A stretch of 64,000 nucleotides of DNA from a virus. Within the stretch, counting starts at the first letter, position 1. Every line of letters starts with the position of its first letter. The translations under genes were made by a program, and so were the position numbers. Of the stretch, positions 23,060-31,529 are shown one piece after another. The notes beneath the pieces were generated by a model. It saw only the letters and a program-made list of their open reading frames with translations. It ran no database searches and had not been told where the DNA came from. The DNA is taken from the IMG/VR virus record IMGVR_UViG_3300010885_046411, positions 1-64,000 of that record, one strand, 5' to 3'.

Positions 23060-23610
23060 TGGATGTCCCTTTTCAAAAATATGAAGCCTACCTCGCGGGT
23101 AATCAAATCCCCCAAGAGGCGATGTTCTTGGCTAACGTACCAGCAGCACAAGCCCATGACCCCAACAAATGGGCCAAAGAGCAAATAGCCCTATTGCGTA
23201 AGGAGATAGACCATGCGGTACACGCACGGCTACGGGCCGTGCTTACCCATGCGTTCAATATAAAGAACGCGATACAAACAAACAACCCATACGCTACCAG
23301 CAAGCACACCATTGAGGTGTATTCAGGCATGTATTTTATGGTGTTCCGTAGTGGGGGGCATACGATGGTGGGGGGCAAGGTGGTAGATACGCCCGCCGAG
23401 TATGTTACCTTAAAGCCAGCCCTCATAGACCACAACTTTACGGCGGCGGGGTTTGAGGGGCATAATATCCGCATCAAAAGGGGCGGGGTGCATACATTAG
23501 ATGCCCCTACAATTAAAGATGCGGCGGCAAAGATTGTGGCTGAAATAAAGGGGCTATCTTTACCGAAGGCCAAGAAGGCAGAAAAAAGTGCTTCTTACGG
23601 TCTATTCTAG
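23059..23610 (+). CDS. Hypothetical protein (183 aa)
   Basis: 183 residues with a helical N-terminal half (IALLRKEIDHAVHARLRA) and a beta-rich second half. The ATG overlaps the stop of the membrane-protein gene by one base. No domain recognised. Its position after terminase suggests a head-assembly role, by context only. Confidence 0.6.
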   Translation: MDVPFQKYEAYLAGNQIPQEAMFLANVPAAQAHDPNKWAKEQIALLRKEIDHAVHARLRAVLTHAFNIKNAIQTNNPYATSKHTIEVYSGMYFMVFRSGGHTMVGGKVVDTPAEYVTLKPALIDHNFTAAGFEGHNIRIKRGGVHTLDAPTIKDAAAKIVAEIKGLSLPKAKKAEKSASYGLF

Positions 23611-23612
23611 CA

Positions 23613-24272
23613 ATGGACAAGTCAAAATTTCAGGAGTGCATAGACCATTTATTAACGCTGCCAATAGGTGAGGCGGCGGGGCCGCAGATATGCGCCTATA
23701 TGCCTTTTGTGTATAGCCTAGAATCTCCCATCAAAAATGAACGGGATTTAAGCAAGCGCAAAAAAGAAGCTCTTAAACGGGCCAACATCACCGACCCAGA
23801 CCTACAAAATAGCCTTATAGAGTTAAGCCAAGAAGAATATGTCTCTTTGGCTCTAGCGGCCTTTATATTCTCTAGCACCCGCAAGTGGCAGTTGTATGTA
23901 GCCAAGCAGGAGTTGTTTCAGCAGTGTATGCGTGCCGCCATAACGCCCGTAGCCGCCGAGGACAAAGACCGTGATAAGACGTGGACAACTAAGTATGCCA
24001 ACATACAGAAAGCCACTGCCCTATCAGCCGAACTAGAGGCCATAGAAGATGAGGACTTTGCCGCCGAAAGAAAGATTATTGAGAAGGCCGCCAAAGAAGC
24101 CCTTACAACCATAGCCGCAGGTGGGCTAGAGGCTTTCTTGAAAGAGACTGAGAAAAGTGCCATAACTAGCGAAGAAAAACTTACGCACGGCGAGAGGCGT
24201 ACCGCCGCCGCCGCCCGACCTCAGCCTAAGAAAAAGAAGCTAAAAGATAGCGAGTTTGAAACTAACGACTAA
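23613..24272 (+). CDS. Hypothetical helical protein with basic tail (219 aa)
   Basis: 219 residues, almost entirely helical, with a charged Ala/Glu-rich centre (coiled-coil-like, 130-185) and a basic tail (RPQPKKKKLKD). No known family. It could be a structural or DNA-binding protein of the packaging machinery. Confidence 0.6.
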   Translation: MDKSKFQECIDHLLTLPIGEAAGPQICAYMPFVYSLESPIKNERDLSKRKKEALKRANITDPDLQNSLIELSQEEYVSLALAAFIFSSTRKWQLYVAKQELFQQCMRAAITPVAAEDKDRDKTWTTKYANIQKATALSAELEAIEDEDFAAERKIIEKAAKEALTTIAAGGLEAFLKETEKSAITSEEKLTHGERRTAAAARPQPKKKKLKDSEFETND

Positions 24273-24288
24273 GCCAAGGGGAACTTCG

Positions 24289-24296
24289 TACATTTA
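24289..24296 (+). promoter_or_regulatory. Promoter-like -7 box
   Basis: TACATTTA followed by four bases and the ATG at 24301. Confidence 0.45.
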
Positions 24297-24300
24297 GTGT

Positions 24301-24972
24301 ATGGATGTAATTTCCTTAGTTGCTGACATATACGGGCAGGTAGGGCGTACTGAGCAGAGTTTTGATGCCAATGATATTACAATGGCAATCAGAAATGCTC
24401 AGTCGCAACTACTCAATGACCTTGTATATGGGGTTAGGAGCAGACAAAAGGGCGCAATGCAGCCCCCTGAAATGCGGGACGGGGCCTTTACGTCTAAACT
24501 GTTAGCTCCCTTCTACGTGCCATTTGGCCCCATTCCCGCTTCTGGAACAGGCAACTTCACCATCGTGGGCGATGATGTTACCCGCCTAGATTACTTGATG
24601 GCTACCTATGCCTCTGGTAAAACATCCCTATGCGACACCATAAACCTAACGCAAAAGGGGTATAGAGATACTTCCTCTACCCTGTTAGTTGGCCCCACAG
24701 AGGCATATCCATCCTTGTGTATCATGGGGAACAATCAGTGGCAGGTATCGCCAGCCCCTACGCAAGTGCAGGGTATCTACATTAAAGGCTATACCGACGT
24801 GGTGTTTACCTTTGATGATACCAAGCCCTATAAGCTATCCCCTAGCATAGACACCCTATTGTGGACAGAGGAGGCTAGACCTTTCTTACTATCTACTGCT
24901 TGCAAAACACTAGGTATATCTGTACGTGATTTCCCACTGGCTGCTGCCGTAGCCCAAGCCGCACTAACCTAA
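24301..24972 (+). CDS. Probable head-tail connector protein A (223 aa)
   Basis: 223 residues. The helical N-terminus (NDITMAIRNAQSQLLNDL) and the final block LLWTEEARPFLLSTACKTLGI, with a beta-rich middle between them, match the layout of connector and adaptor proteins that sit in the neck of podoviruses. It is followed by two proteins of similar size and order, which fits stacked neck rings. Assignment is by layout and context, not by a diagnostic motif. Confidence 0.5.
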   Translation: MDVISLVADIYGQVGRTEQSFDANDITMAIRNAQSQLLNDLVYGVRSRQKGAMQPPEMRDGAFTSKLLAPFYVPFGPIPASGTGNFTIVGDDVTRLDYLMATYASGKTSLCDTINLTQKGYRDTSSTLLVGPTEAYPSLCIMGNNQWQVSPAPTQVQGIYIKGYTDVVFTFDDTKPYKLSPSIDTLLWTEEARPFLLSTACKTLGISVRDFPLAAAVAQAALT

Positions 24973-24973
24973 G

Positions 24974-25582
24974 ATGGAAGATGCCCGTTTAGACATATTG
25001 GCAGAGCAAGCCCATAGGCTGCTGGAGGGGGGCGATATACCCGCCGACACACGCTATTCCCGCAGGGAGTTGCGCCTATACATACAGCAGTGCATAGCGA
25101 AGTTAGCCCTAGACAGGGCCAACCAAGCCGCCCAAGTAAATAGAGCCGATGGCATGAAGCAAACGCTTGAGTCGCCAGCCTCTATGCTCGTTACCCTTGG
25201 CCCTATTAAGGTAGCCACAGATGTAACGGGTAGTTATGTAGTATTGCCTGAGCAAACAATATGGCTTCCTGCTGGCCGCAACTTAGATGCCGCCTATGCC
25301 GTTCGGGCGGGGGCGCAAGTGCGCGACTGCATGGTCGTCAAGCCACAAGATGCTGCCTCTTTACGGCGCATTAAAAATCAGTTTGCGGCCCCGTTTGTAT
25401 GGCAAGAATCGGGTCGGGTGTATGTAGATGGCTGCGGCCCCCTGCCTACGGCCTTGTCGGTACGCATACCCGTAGCGCAAGCAACGGATGAGGGCATAGA
25501 GGTAGAGGCTCTGTCTATGTGCCTACAAGCCTTTGCCAAGAAAAACAATATAGACTTCACCCCTGACCAAACACCTGAATAA
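24974..25582 (+). CDS. Probable head-tail connector protein B (202 aa)
   Basis: 202 residues: helical first 50 residues, then beta-rich with several short strands. One base separates it from the upstream gene and two from the downstream one. No family motif recognised; the neck role is inferred from the run of three similar-sized genes after terminase. Confidence 0.45.
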   Translation: MEDARLDILAEQAHRLLEGGDIPADTRYSRRELRLYIQQCIAKLALDRANQAAQVNRADGMKQTLESPASMLVTLGPIKVATDVTGSYVVLPEQTIWLPAGRNLDAAYAVRAGAQVRDCMVVKPQDAASLRRIKNQFAAPFVWQESGRVYVDGCGPLPTALSVRIPVAQATDEGIEVEALSMCLQAFAKKNNIDFTPDQTPE

Positions 25583-25584
25583 TC

Positions 25585-26283
25585 ATGGTAGGCAAACGGC
25601 TCACGGACATCGTAAACGAAATCCAAATACAAGAAGGGGCAGCACAGCAGAAAGAGGTTAAGATGCTCTTGGATGGGTATGACTTTGTGCGCCGTATGGC
25701 CCTAGATGCTGCGGGGGTGGTTAAGCAGGTGCAGTTTGATATGCCCCTAAGTCGGCAGAAGCAGTTGCCAGAGGACTTTGTAGATTGGGTAGATGTGAAT
25801 GTATGTATCGCTGGCGGTGGATGGGAAAGCGTAGGCACTAAAACACCTACCCGCATAGGAGCCATTGTCCCCGCTAGTACCACAGCCGATGGTGTTAGCC
25901 CACTTACCATAGAGCAGGCCGTTATCAATACAGGCTACCCCAATGATAATGGCTGGTCTAACAAAGTGCTTGAGAGGCCACAGGCCGACAAGCATAAGAA
26001 TTTCTTTGTAATAGACAACGGCCTTATACGGTTTGCGCCAGAGATACCCGACTGCACCATACGCATCTTGTATTTGTCGCTATGCCATACGAATGAGCAA
26101 GAGACTATTTTGCACCCGTATTTTATACAGGCGTGTAAGGCGTATATCACCTATCGGCTAGACCCTACGCAGGCAAGGCAGTATGAGTACGAGAATGAGT
26201 GGTCTAAGGCGGTAGTTAGGCAGCAAGCGTTTAAGTTGCAAGACTTGCTAGACGTATTTTATACCTACACACCAAGACGGTAG
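25585..26283 (+). CDS. Probable neck or ring structural protein C (232 aa)
   Basis: 232 residues. LPEDFVDWVDVNV near residue 52, then IRILYLSL around 155 and HPYFIQACKAYITYRLD near 174 follow the layout of ring or stopper proteins in crAss-like and related short-tailed phages, where a 'LP.D.V.Y..V' strand precedes a C-terminal HPxF/Y..A...YI helix. This is the best-supported of the three connector-like genes. Confidence 0.55.
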   Translation: MVGKRLTDIVNEIQIQEGAAQQKEVKMLLDGYDFVRRMALDAAGVVKQVQFDMPLSRQKQLPEDFVDWVDVNVCIAGGGWESVGTKTPTRIGAIVPASTTADGVSPLTIEQAVINTGYPNDNGWSNKVLERPQADKHKNFFVIDNGLIRFAPEIPDCTIRILYLSLCHTNEQETILHPYFIQACKAYITYRLDPTQARQYEYENEWSKAVVRQQAFKLQDLLDVFYTYTPRR

Positions 26284-26309
26284 TGTAGCGTAGGGAATGA
26301 TATACATCT

Positions 26310-26552
26310 CTAACCCATTGCTAGGATATAAGATGATTTACTATCTTGACATTTCACTGGCCTTCTACCCTTGGCTTTCACCAAAGATGTTTGAAGCACC
26401 TCCACGTCTGTAACGGGGCGTTTCCCACACCCCGATAAGGCCATAGCCTTAATGTTAATCGCCGCATTTATATTAGCCGCCCTCATTTCCAGAAGGAATT
26501 GCTCCCGTTGTTTAACGGTGGGGTTCAGTTTGAAGAGATAGCCTTGTAGCAC
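26310..26552 (-). pseudogene. Internally deleted TnpB (IS200/IS605 OrfB) remnant
   Basis: 80 codons from a GTG at 26552. The first ~20 residues (GYLFKLNPTVKQREQF) match the start of TnpB proteins, and the rest (NINAAINIKAMALSGCGKRP) matches their very C-terminal end; the ~300 catalytic residues between are gone, with the frame kept. The box CATCTTTG lies exactly four bases before the GTG. It is inserted against the direction of the late genes and sits beside an HNH endonuclease gene. No transposase or nuclease activity can remain. Confidence 0.65.
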
Positions 26553-26556
26553 CTGA

Positions 26557-26564
26557 CAAAGATG
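26557..26564 (-). promoter_or_regulatory. Promoter-like -7 box before the TnpB remnant
   Basis: The minus strand reads CATCTTTG, four bases before the GTG. Confidence 0.35.
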
Positions 26565-26612
26565 CGAAACGTGGGTTAGATTTATATATTGCTCCCATCT
26601 TATATTTACTAA

Positions 26613-27059
26613 ATGATAAACGTAATCAAAGTCTCTCCCGAACATAATGACCTGCTGGCACATGACTGGCAGGAGGATGTTAGAGGCTTGTTTTATCGGC
26701 AGATATCCATGCCCAAGGGCAAGCCCAAGGAGGAATGGCTACATTGTGTGCTGGCATGGCGGCTCTTTAATGAGGACTTGTATAATAACCAGCGCAAGAA
26801 GATAGACCATATCAACGGCGATACAAGAGACTACACCAACGAGAATATATGCGTAGTCATAAAGACAAAATCTAAGACCCGCCGAGGGCATCTTATCCCC
26901 GTGCAGGGAGCGTTGATTGAGGGGAAAGGGCCGACTAGCTGTTGGGCTAAGTTATTATGCGATGATGGCTGGCGCACATTTACGGCAGAGACCGTAGTAG
27001 AGGCTAAGAAGAAACGGCAGTCGTATATGGATAAATTTGGGTACACTTTTGAAAAATAG
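26613..27059 (+). CDS. HNH homing endonuclease-like protein
   Basis: 148 residues. An N-terminal beta region (GLFYRQISM...EEWLHCVLAWRLF) leads to KIDHINGDTRDYTNENICV near residue 65, the DHINGD...N.ENL core of HNH_3-type homing endonucleases. A C-terminal DNA-binding extension follows. It stands between structural genes next to a TnpB remnant, as expected of a selfish gene, and it cuts DNA lacking the insertion. A second mobile-DNA scar in the same spot suggests an insertion hotspot. Confidence 0.75.
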   Translation: MINVIKVSPEHNDLLAHDWQEDVRGLFYRQISMPKGKPKEEWLHCVLAWRLFNEDLYNNQRKKIDHINGDTRDYTNENICVVIKTKSKTRRGHLIPVQGALIEGKGPTSCWAKLLCDDGWRTFTAETVVEAKKKRQSYMDKFGYTFEK

Positions 27060-27094
27060 CAAAGAAAATTCTTTGTTATTGGGTTGGGGGAGTT

Positions 27095-27102
27095 AATTTT
27101 GT
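27095..27102 (+). promoter_or_regulatory. Promoter -7 box for the methyltransferase gene
   Basis: TAATTTTG, about 18 bases before the ATG at 27121. A short palindrome CAAAGAA/TTCTTTG (27060-27076) lies just upstream and might end the HNH transcript. Confidence 0.5.
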
Positions 27103-27120
27103 GGCATACAAATAATGCCA

Positions 27121-28149
27121 ATGCAAGAATCATATATCAACAAAATAATCAATGCCGATTGCATTGAAGGCATGAAAGCAATGCCAGACAACTCGGTGGA
27201 TTGCTGTATTACTAGCCCTCCTTACTTTGGCTTGAGAGACTATTTGGTAGATGGGCAAATAGGCTTAGAGCCTACACTGCCAGAGTATATACAAAACTTG
27301 GTTGCCGTTTTCAGAGAAGTGAAGCGTGTGTTAAAGTCAGAGGGCACACTTTGGCTTAACATGGGTGATAGCTATGCTGGCTCAGGCAAGGGGCGTAATA
27401 TTGATGGCACGGCACATGAGGCATCCTTGCTATCAAAGCAAGGGTCTAATGCTGGTACGGTTACTGGTAATATACAAGGCGGCTATACTCCCGAAGGGCT
27501 AAAACCAAAAGACCTTATGGGGGTGCCTTGGCGGCTTGCTTTTGCCCTACAAGACGATGGGTATTACTTACGTCAAGACATAATTTGGCACAAAACAAAC
27601 CCTATGCCAGAATCGGTAACTGACCGATGCACAAAATCTCACGAGTACATCTTCCTCTTGTCTAAGTCTAGCAGGTATTATTTTGACCATGAAGCCATAA
27701 AAGAGCCACTTGCTAATGCAAGCATTGGCAGAGCAGGCCGCAAACAAAATCTTATTGACCGTGAGGGGGTTGGTACTCTTGGTAAGCAAATTCTAAGTGG
27801 TGTAAATCAAGATAACGGGTATGCTGGCTTGGCTCAAGCCAGAAATGGCAAGACGGGATATGATTTAGAATATGGGATGCGTAGTAAGCGCAGCGTTTGG
27901 AGCGTATCTGTAAATTCTTTTTCAGGCGCTCACTTTGCCACGTTTCCAGAAGAATTGATTATCCCATGTGTGAAAGCGGGATGCCCTAAAGGGGGGCTTA
28001 TATTAGACCCATTCATGGGGGCTGGCACTACTGCCCTTGTGGCGGAATCACACGGTAGAAATTATGTAGGCTTTGAGTTAAACCCCGACTACATAAAAAT
28101 TGCCCAAAAGCGCATAGATGCGGCGTTTGGCATGTGGGCAAACAAGTAA
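27121..28149 (+). CDS. DNA methyltransferase (N4-cytosine or N6-adenine, beta class)
   Basis: 342 residues from MQESYINKI; an ATG six bases earlier is possible. Catalytic motif IV, TSPPYFGLRDY, lies near residue 30 and motif I, DPFMGAGTTALVAES, near 297, the order of beta-class enzymes; the C-terminus ends with the AdoMet-site VGFELNPDYI. SPPY is used by both N4-C and some N6-A enzymes. It has its own promoter and no restriction partner is adjacent, so it probably protects phage DNA. More AT-rich than its neighbours, so likely acquired. Confidence 0.85.
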   Translation: MQESYINKIINADCIEGMKAMPDNSVDCCITSPPYFGLRDYLVDGQIGLEPTLPEYIQNLVAVFREVKRVLKSEGTLWLNMGDSYAGSGKGRNIDGTAHEASLLSKQGSNAGTVTGNIQGGYTPEGLKPKDLMGVPWRLAFALQDDGYYLRQDIIWHKTNPMPESVTDRCTKSHEYIFLLSKSSRYYFDHEAIKEPLANASIGRAGRKQNLIDREGVGTLGKQILSGVNQDNGYAGLAQARNGKTGYDLEYGMRSKRSVWSVSVNSFSGAHFATFPEELIIPCVKAGCPKGGLILDPFMGAGTTALVAESHGRNYVGFELNPDYIKIAQKRIDAAFGMWANK

Positions 28150-28150
28150 T

Positions 28151-29497
28151 ATGCGTAACCGCAATACACAGTATTACGCCGTACAATCGTACACCAAGCG
28201 GTGTGGACGCAGCCCTTTCAAGCGGTTTGCGGATAGTGCCGCCATGCGCCATGCCGCCGAGGAAGCCAAACTACTAGCCGAGAAGATACGAGACCTGCCC
28301 ACCGATATGCCCCGTGCTATCATGTGGGACTTTGTAATGGATAGCCCCTTTTATCGGCTTATAGAGAAACGGCATAACCCTATGCCCTTCGGCATAGATT
28401 ATAGGGGATGCTCTGACGAGGGATTGTCTAGCCTGCTCTGGACAACACAAATGCAACATCAGCCCTCACAGAAATTACGTTGTGGGGAGTTATTTGGCTA
28501 CCAGCAAATGTTCATTGAGCAGTCTATGCTATACAAGCATAGGCCCGTAATGAGTGCCTTCTATGACCCCACCGTAAAGGCGGCTAAGATGCTCAATAGC
28601 TACTATGCCACCCTAAAGACGGAACGGCTGCCCTTCTTTTTGAAGATAGACAAACTCACCGAACTATATGGACAGGCCGCATGGGTGCATGAGGTTGTAT
28701 GGCGGCTATTACCCAACAGCAACTCTAAACATAGGGCTGCCGTAAGGTATCGGCTTAGGCACTTTATACGTTGGGGCTTCCCATTTGTAGATGGGGGGCT
28801 AGAGAATATCTTAGACGACATCCTTAACAATGGCATACACCCCCCAGAGTTCTATGCCAAGCAATACCGTAAACTAAACCCCGCCGCAGGCTACCAGAGA
28901 AAAACGCCCCGCCGTGAGCTTATGCAGACCTTGGATATGCGGCTAGATTCTCGCAAGAGCTTGGCGGCAAGTGTTTCCATAGTCAAGATGAGCAGGCGGG
29001 GGCACAACCTTGGCAGGCTGGCGTTAGAGTTCCCGATGTATTCGGTGGCAGAGATACGCAAGCTAACCAAGTTCCCACCCAATGATGTGCTTAATAAGAT
29101 ACGCAAGGATAGGTTTAACTTCCGCAAGAAGATAGTAGAGCCAGGCCGCAGGCTGGCAAAGGTTATGCCTACCCTTGTAAACACGGGGGAGATAGTGCCT
29201 ACGGTCAAACTGAATTTCCTTAGCCTAACCCCTTTCAGGATAAGCCGTGTATTTGGGGAGGAGTTGGTAAGGTATAGCACCGAGAACAACGATGGCCGCA
29301 CGCCAAGGTATTACAAGTATCTGTGCAGCCTTATGAAGGTGAAGATATTTTCACCGTTTAGAGATATACAGCCTGCCGAGGAGTACATCAAAAAGCAGAG
29401 GGGCTATAAGGGAACGCTTATCTTAACGGGCAAATACAAGAACATAGGCACGGGCAAAAAGGCAATACCTAGCCTAAATAGGCCAAAAGGCCGTTAA
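28151..29497 (+). CDS. Hypothetical late protein (448 aa)
   Basis: 448 residues from MRNRNTQYYAV at 28151, right after the methyltransferase stop; a longer start would overlap that gene. Basic, with Arg/Lys-rich patches throughout and a basic C-terminus (GTGKKAIPSLNRPKGR). No signal peptide, membrane helix or known domain. It probably is a virion or DNA-packaging-associated protein, from position only. Confidence 0.6.
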   Translation: MRNRNTQYYAVQSYTKRCGRSPFKRFADSAAMRHAAEEAKLLAEKIRDLPTDMPRAIMWDFVMDSPFYRLIEKRHNPMPFGIDYRGCSDEGLSSLLWTTQMQHQPSQKLRCGELFGYQQMFIEQSMLYKHRPVMSAFYDPTVKAAKMLNSYYATLKTERLPFFLKIDKLTELYGQAAWVHEVVWRLLPNSNSKHRAAVRYRLRHFIRWGFPFVDGGLENILDDILNNGIHPPEFYAKQYRKLNPAAGYQRKTPRRELMQTLDMRLDSRKSLAASVSIVKMSRRGHNLGRLALEFPMYSVAEIRKLTKFPPNDVLNKIRKDRFNFRKKIVEPGRRLAKVMPTLVNTGEIVPTVKLNFLSLTPFRISRVFGEELVRYSTENNDGRTPRYYKYLCSLMKVKIFSPFRDIQPAEEYIKKQRGYKGTLILTGKYKNIGTGKKAIPSLNRPKGR

Positions 29498-29522
29498 AGG
29501 ATAGGTATGCTGGCGTTGGTAG

Positions 29523-29530
29523 TATCTTTG
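29523..29530 (+). promoter_or_regulatory. Promoter -7 box for the large structural operon
   Basis: TATCTTTG with a leader of about 20 bases to the ATG at 29553. Confidence 0.6.
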
Positions 29531-29552
29531 TGTATAAGCATATTTACCTACG

Positions 29553-31529
29553 ATGGATAGCGGAACTTACGTGCCTTTGGGGCGAGATGGTACGGGTGAG
29601 GCAACGGTTATAGATACCACGCCTTTGATTAAGCTTGCGCTGCAACGCCAGAATAGTGCTGACAGGTATAAGGCTGCCCAAGCAAAGGCGCAAGGGGATG
29701 CGGATAAGCAGTTGCTAGACCAAGCCAAAACCCTATCGCAGGGGAATCATGGTATAATGGCAACGCTTTCTAACCCGCACCAAGATAGAATTGTCAATGA
29801 AGTGCAACAAGGGCTTGCTAAAGGTACAATCAATGGCAAGGGGATAGCAAGCGCACAAATGACTTTGGCTGGTGTGCAAAGCAGAGATGATGCAGCTAAT
29901 GAATTGTATAAGGGCTATGTCGATGCTATTCAAAAAAATGGTGGTAATGCTGACGCTTTCACAAATAGATTTTTGCAATCTCAAATAGACCATCATAGGC
30001 AAGGCAACGCAAGGCAAGATTTTGATGAGACAACTATGATGCACGATGCGTTCAGAAATTCCTTAACAGAATCCGATGCAACTAACGCTTATCTATCTCA
30101 TAGGGCAGGAGGCGGGGATAAGCCTGGTCTTACAGCATTTAGCTACACGCCACAAAATTCTAAGGTTGGCCCTTACGGCTCTGTTAAAGAATCAAGTTTG
30201 TCATTGTTTCTCCCTCGTTTAGTTAAAGATAAAGATGGTCGCGTAATTGATTACTATAAAAGAACTTCTAACGGGCGGCAAAGGTACGATATAGACCCCC
30301 AAAGGGTTTTAGATTACGAAAGGTCTAACCCTGATTATGCGGCGGCAATGATAACGCCTAACCTCGAAGCGTCAAGAAAAGAATTAGAAACGGAACACCC
30401 TGGTGTTACGCCTACCGACCTTGAGATAAAGACAAATGCTTTTGAACTTGCTTTGCACCATAAGGGGGTTGAGCTAGGGGCTGGTAGTGTAAAAGACGGT
30501 TACCACTACAATCCTACCCCGCCCAATGGCTCTGGAAAAACAGCCGCCCAGAAAAACTCTCAAATCATTCTTACCCCAACAAAGGTAAATGATAAGTCTA
30601 TTGCGCAAGGCTCTACCTCTGATAGGCGTGTTTTCCCAAGCGGAGGTGCTTACGTGCCTAGAACAGCAGGCGGCAAAGATTTAACGGTAGGACAAATAAA
30701 CTCTACGGTATATGCAGTTAAGGGGGCTACAACGGTTCCGATAGATGTTAGAAATGCTACCAAATTTGTAGTAGGGCCAATTCGCCCTATGTATGTTGCT
30801 GACCCTGAATCTGGCCCTGTTCCCGAAAAGCCCAATCCTAATTATGTAAAAGATATTAGTGATGCATATAATAAAGCTAAAACTGCTCGTGCAGAATATA
30901 ATAAGCATAAAGACCCTGAACTAAAAAAAGTGTTAGAATATGCGCAAGAAAAATACTTGCAGGTAAAAGAATCAAAATATGTTCCATATAATGCAGGGGA
31001 GCCTATACTTGCGCAACCCAAGAGTTTTTATGGTAGGATTAACCCTGCAACTGGTGCGCCCTATGGGATGCGTAGAGCATTGGTAGTTTCGTTAAGTCCT
31101 TCTATTAACTCTGTTGCAGAATTTACATCAGAATCCCAAGGGCAAAACGATATGGGTGATTTTAATAATACAACTACGTCAGAAAGGCCGATAAAATCTT
31201 TTGGGACTGTATATGCGCCACTAGACCAAGTTCCAGAAGTTGAAGGACTGTTTACGCCAGAGCAGAAGCAAAAGTTGATGGCTGACATGGATAAGCACCT
31301 TGCTAACGGAGGCCACGCCACCATGCTTAGGAATTACAATATTGGGAATGGAACCCCCGCACGGCAAGCTGCAACCGCCCCTGCTAAAGTCGAACCTGTC
31401 AAAGCGCATCCAGAACCTAAGCCAGCAGCACGCACGGCGGCACCTGCCCCCGCACAGCCACAGCCAACACAAGCCCTCCCTGCTAAGGCAAAGGCTATTA
31501 GCGACAAGTTAAAAAACTACAACCCGTAA
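29553..31529 (+). CDS. Large virion-associated protein (658 aa)
   Basis: 658 residues with no signal peptide or membrane helix. The first ~60 residues are helical and Gln/Ala-rich, the centre is low in hydrophobics and the last ~70 residues are an Ala/Pro/Lys linker (PAPAQPQPTQALP) like those of ejected or minor virion proteins. Its stop is directly followed by the ATG of the giant gene, so the two are made together. More AT-rich than its neighbours. Best guess: cargo protein packed with the giant protein. Confidence 0.55.
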   Translation: MDSGTYVPLGRDGTGEATVIDTTPLIKLALQRQNSADRYKAAQAKAQGDADKQLLDQAKTLSQGNHGIMATLSNPHQDRIVNEVQQGLAKGTINGKGIASAQMTLAGVQSRDDAANELYKGYVDAIQKNGGNADAFTNRFLQSQIDHHRQGNARQDFDETTMMHDAFRNSLTESDATNAYLSHRAGGGDKPGLTAFSYTPQNSKVGPYGSVKESSLSLFLPRLVKDKDGRVIDYYKRTSNGRQRYDIDPQRVLDYERSNPDYAAAMITPNLEASRKELETEHPGVTPTDLEIKTNAFELALHHKGVELGAGSVKDGYHYNPTPPNGSGKTAAQKNSQIILTPTKVNDKSIAQGSTSDRRVFPSGGAYVPRTAGGKDLTVGQINSTVYAVKGATTVPIDVRNATKFVVGPIRPMYVADPESGPVPEKPNPNYVKDISDAYNKAKTARAEYNKHKDPELKKVLEYAQEKYLQVKESKYVPYNAGEPILAQPKSFYGRINPATGAPYGMRRALVVSLSPSINSVAEFTSESQGQNDMGDFNNTTTSERPIKSFGTVYAPLDQVPEVEGLFTPEQKQKLMADMDKHLANGGHATMLRNYNIGNGTPARQAATAPAKVEPVKAHPEPKPAARTAAPAPAQPQPTQALPAKAKAISDKLKNYNP

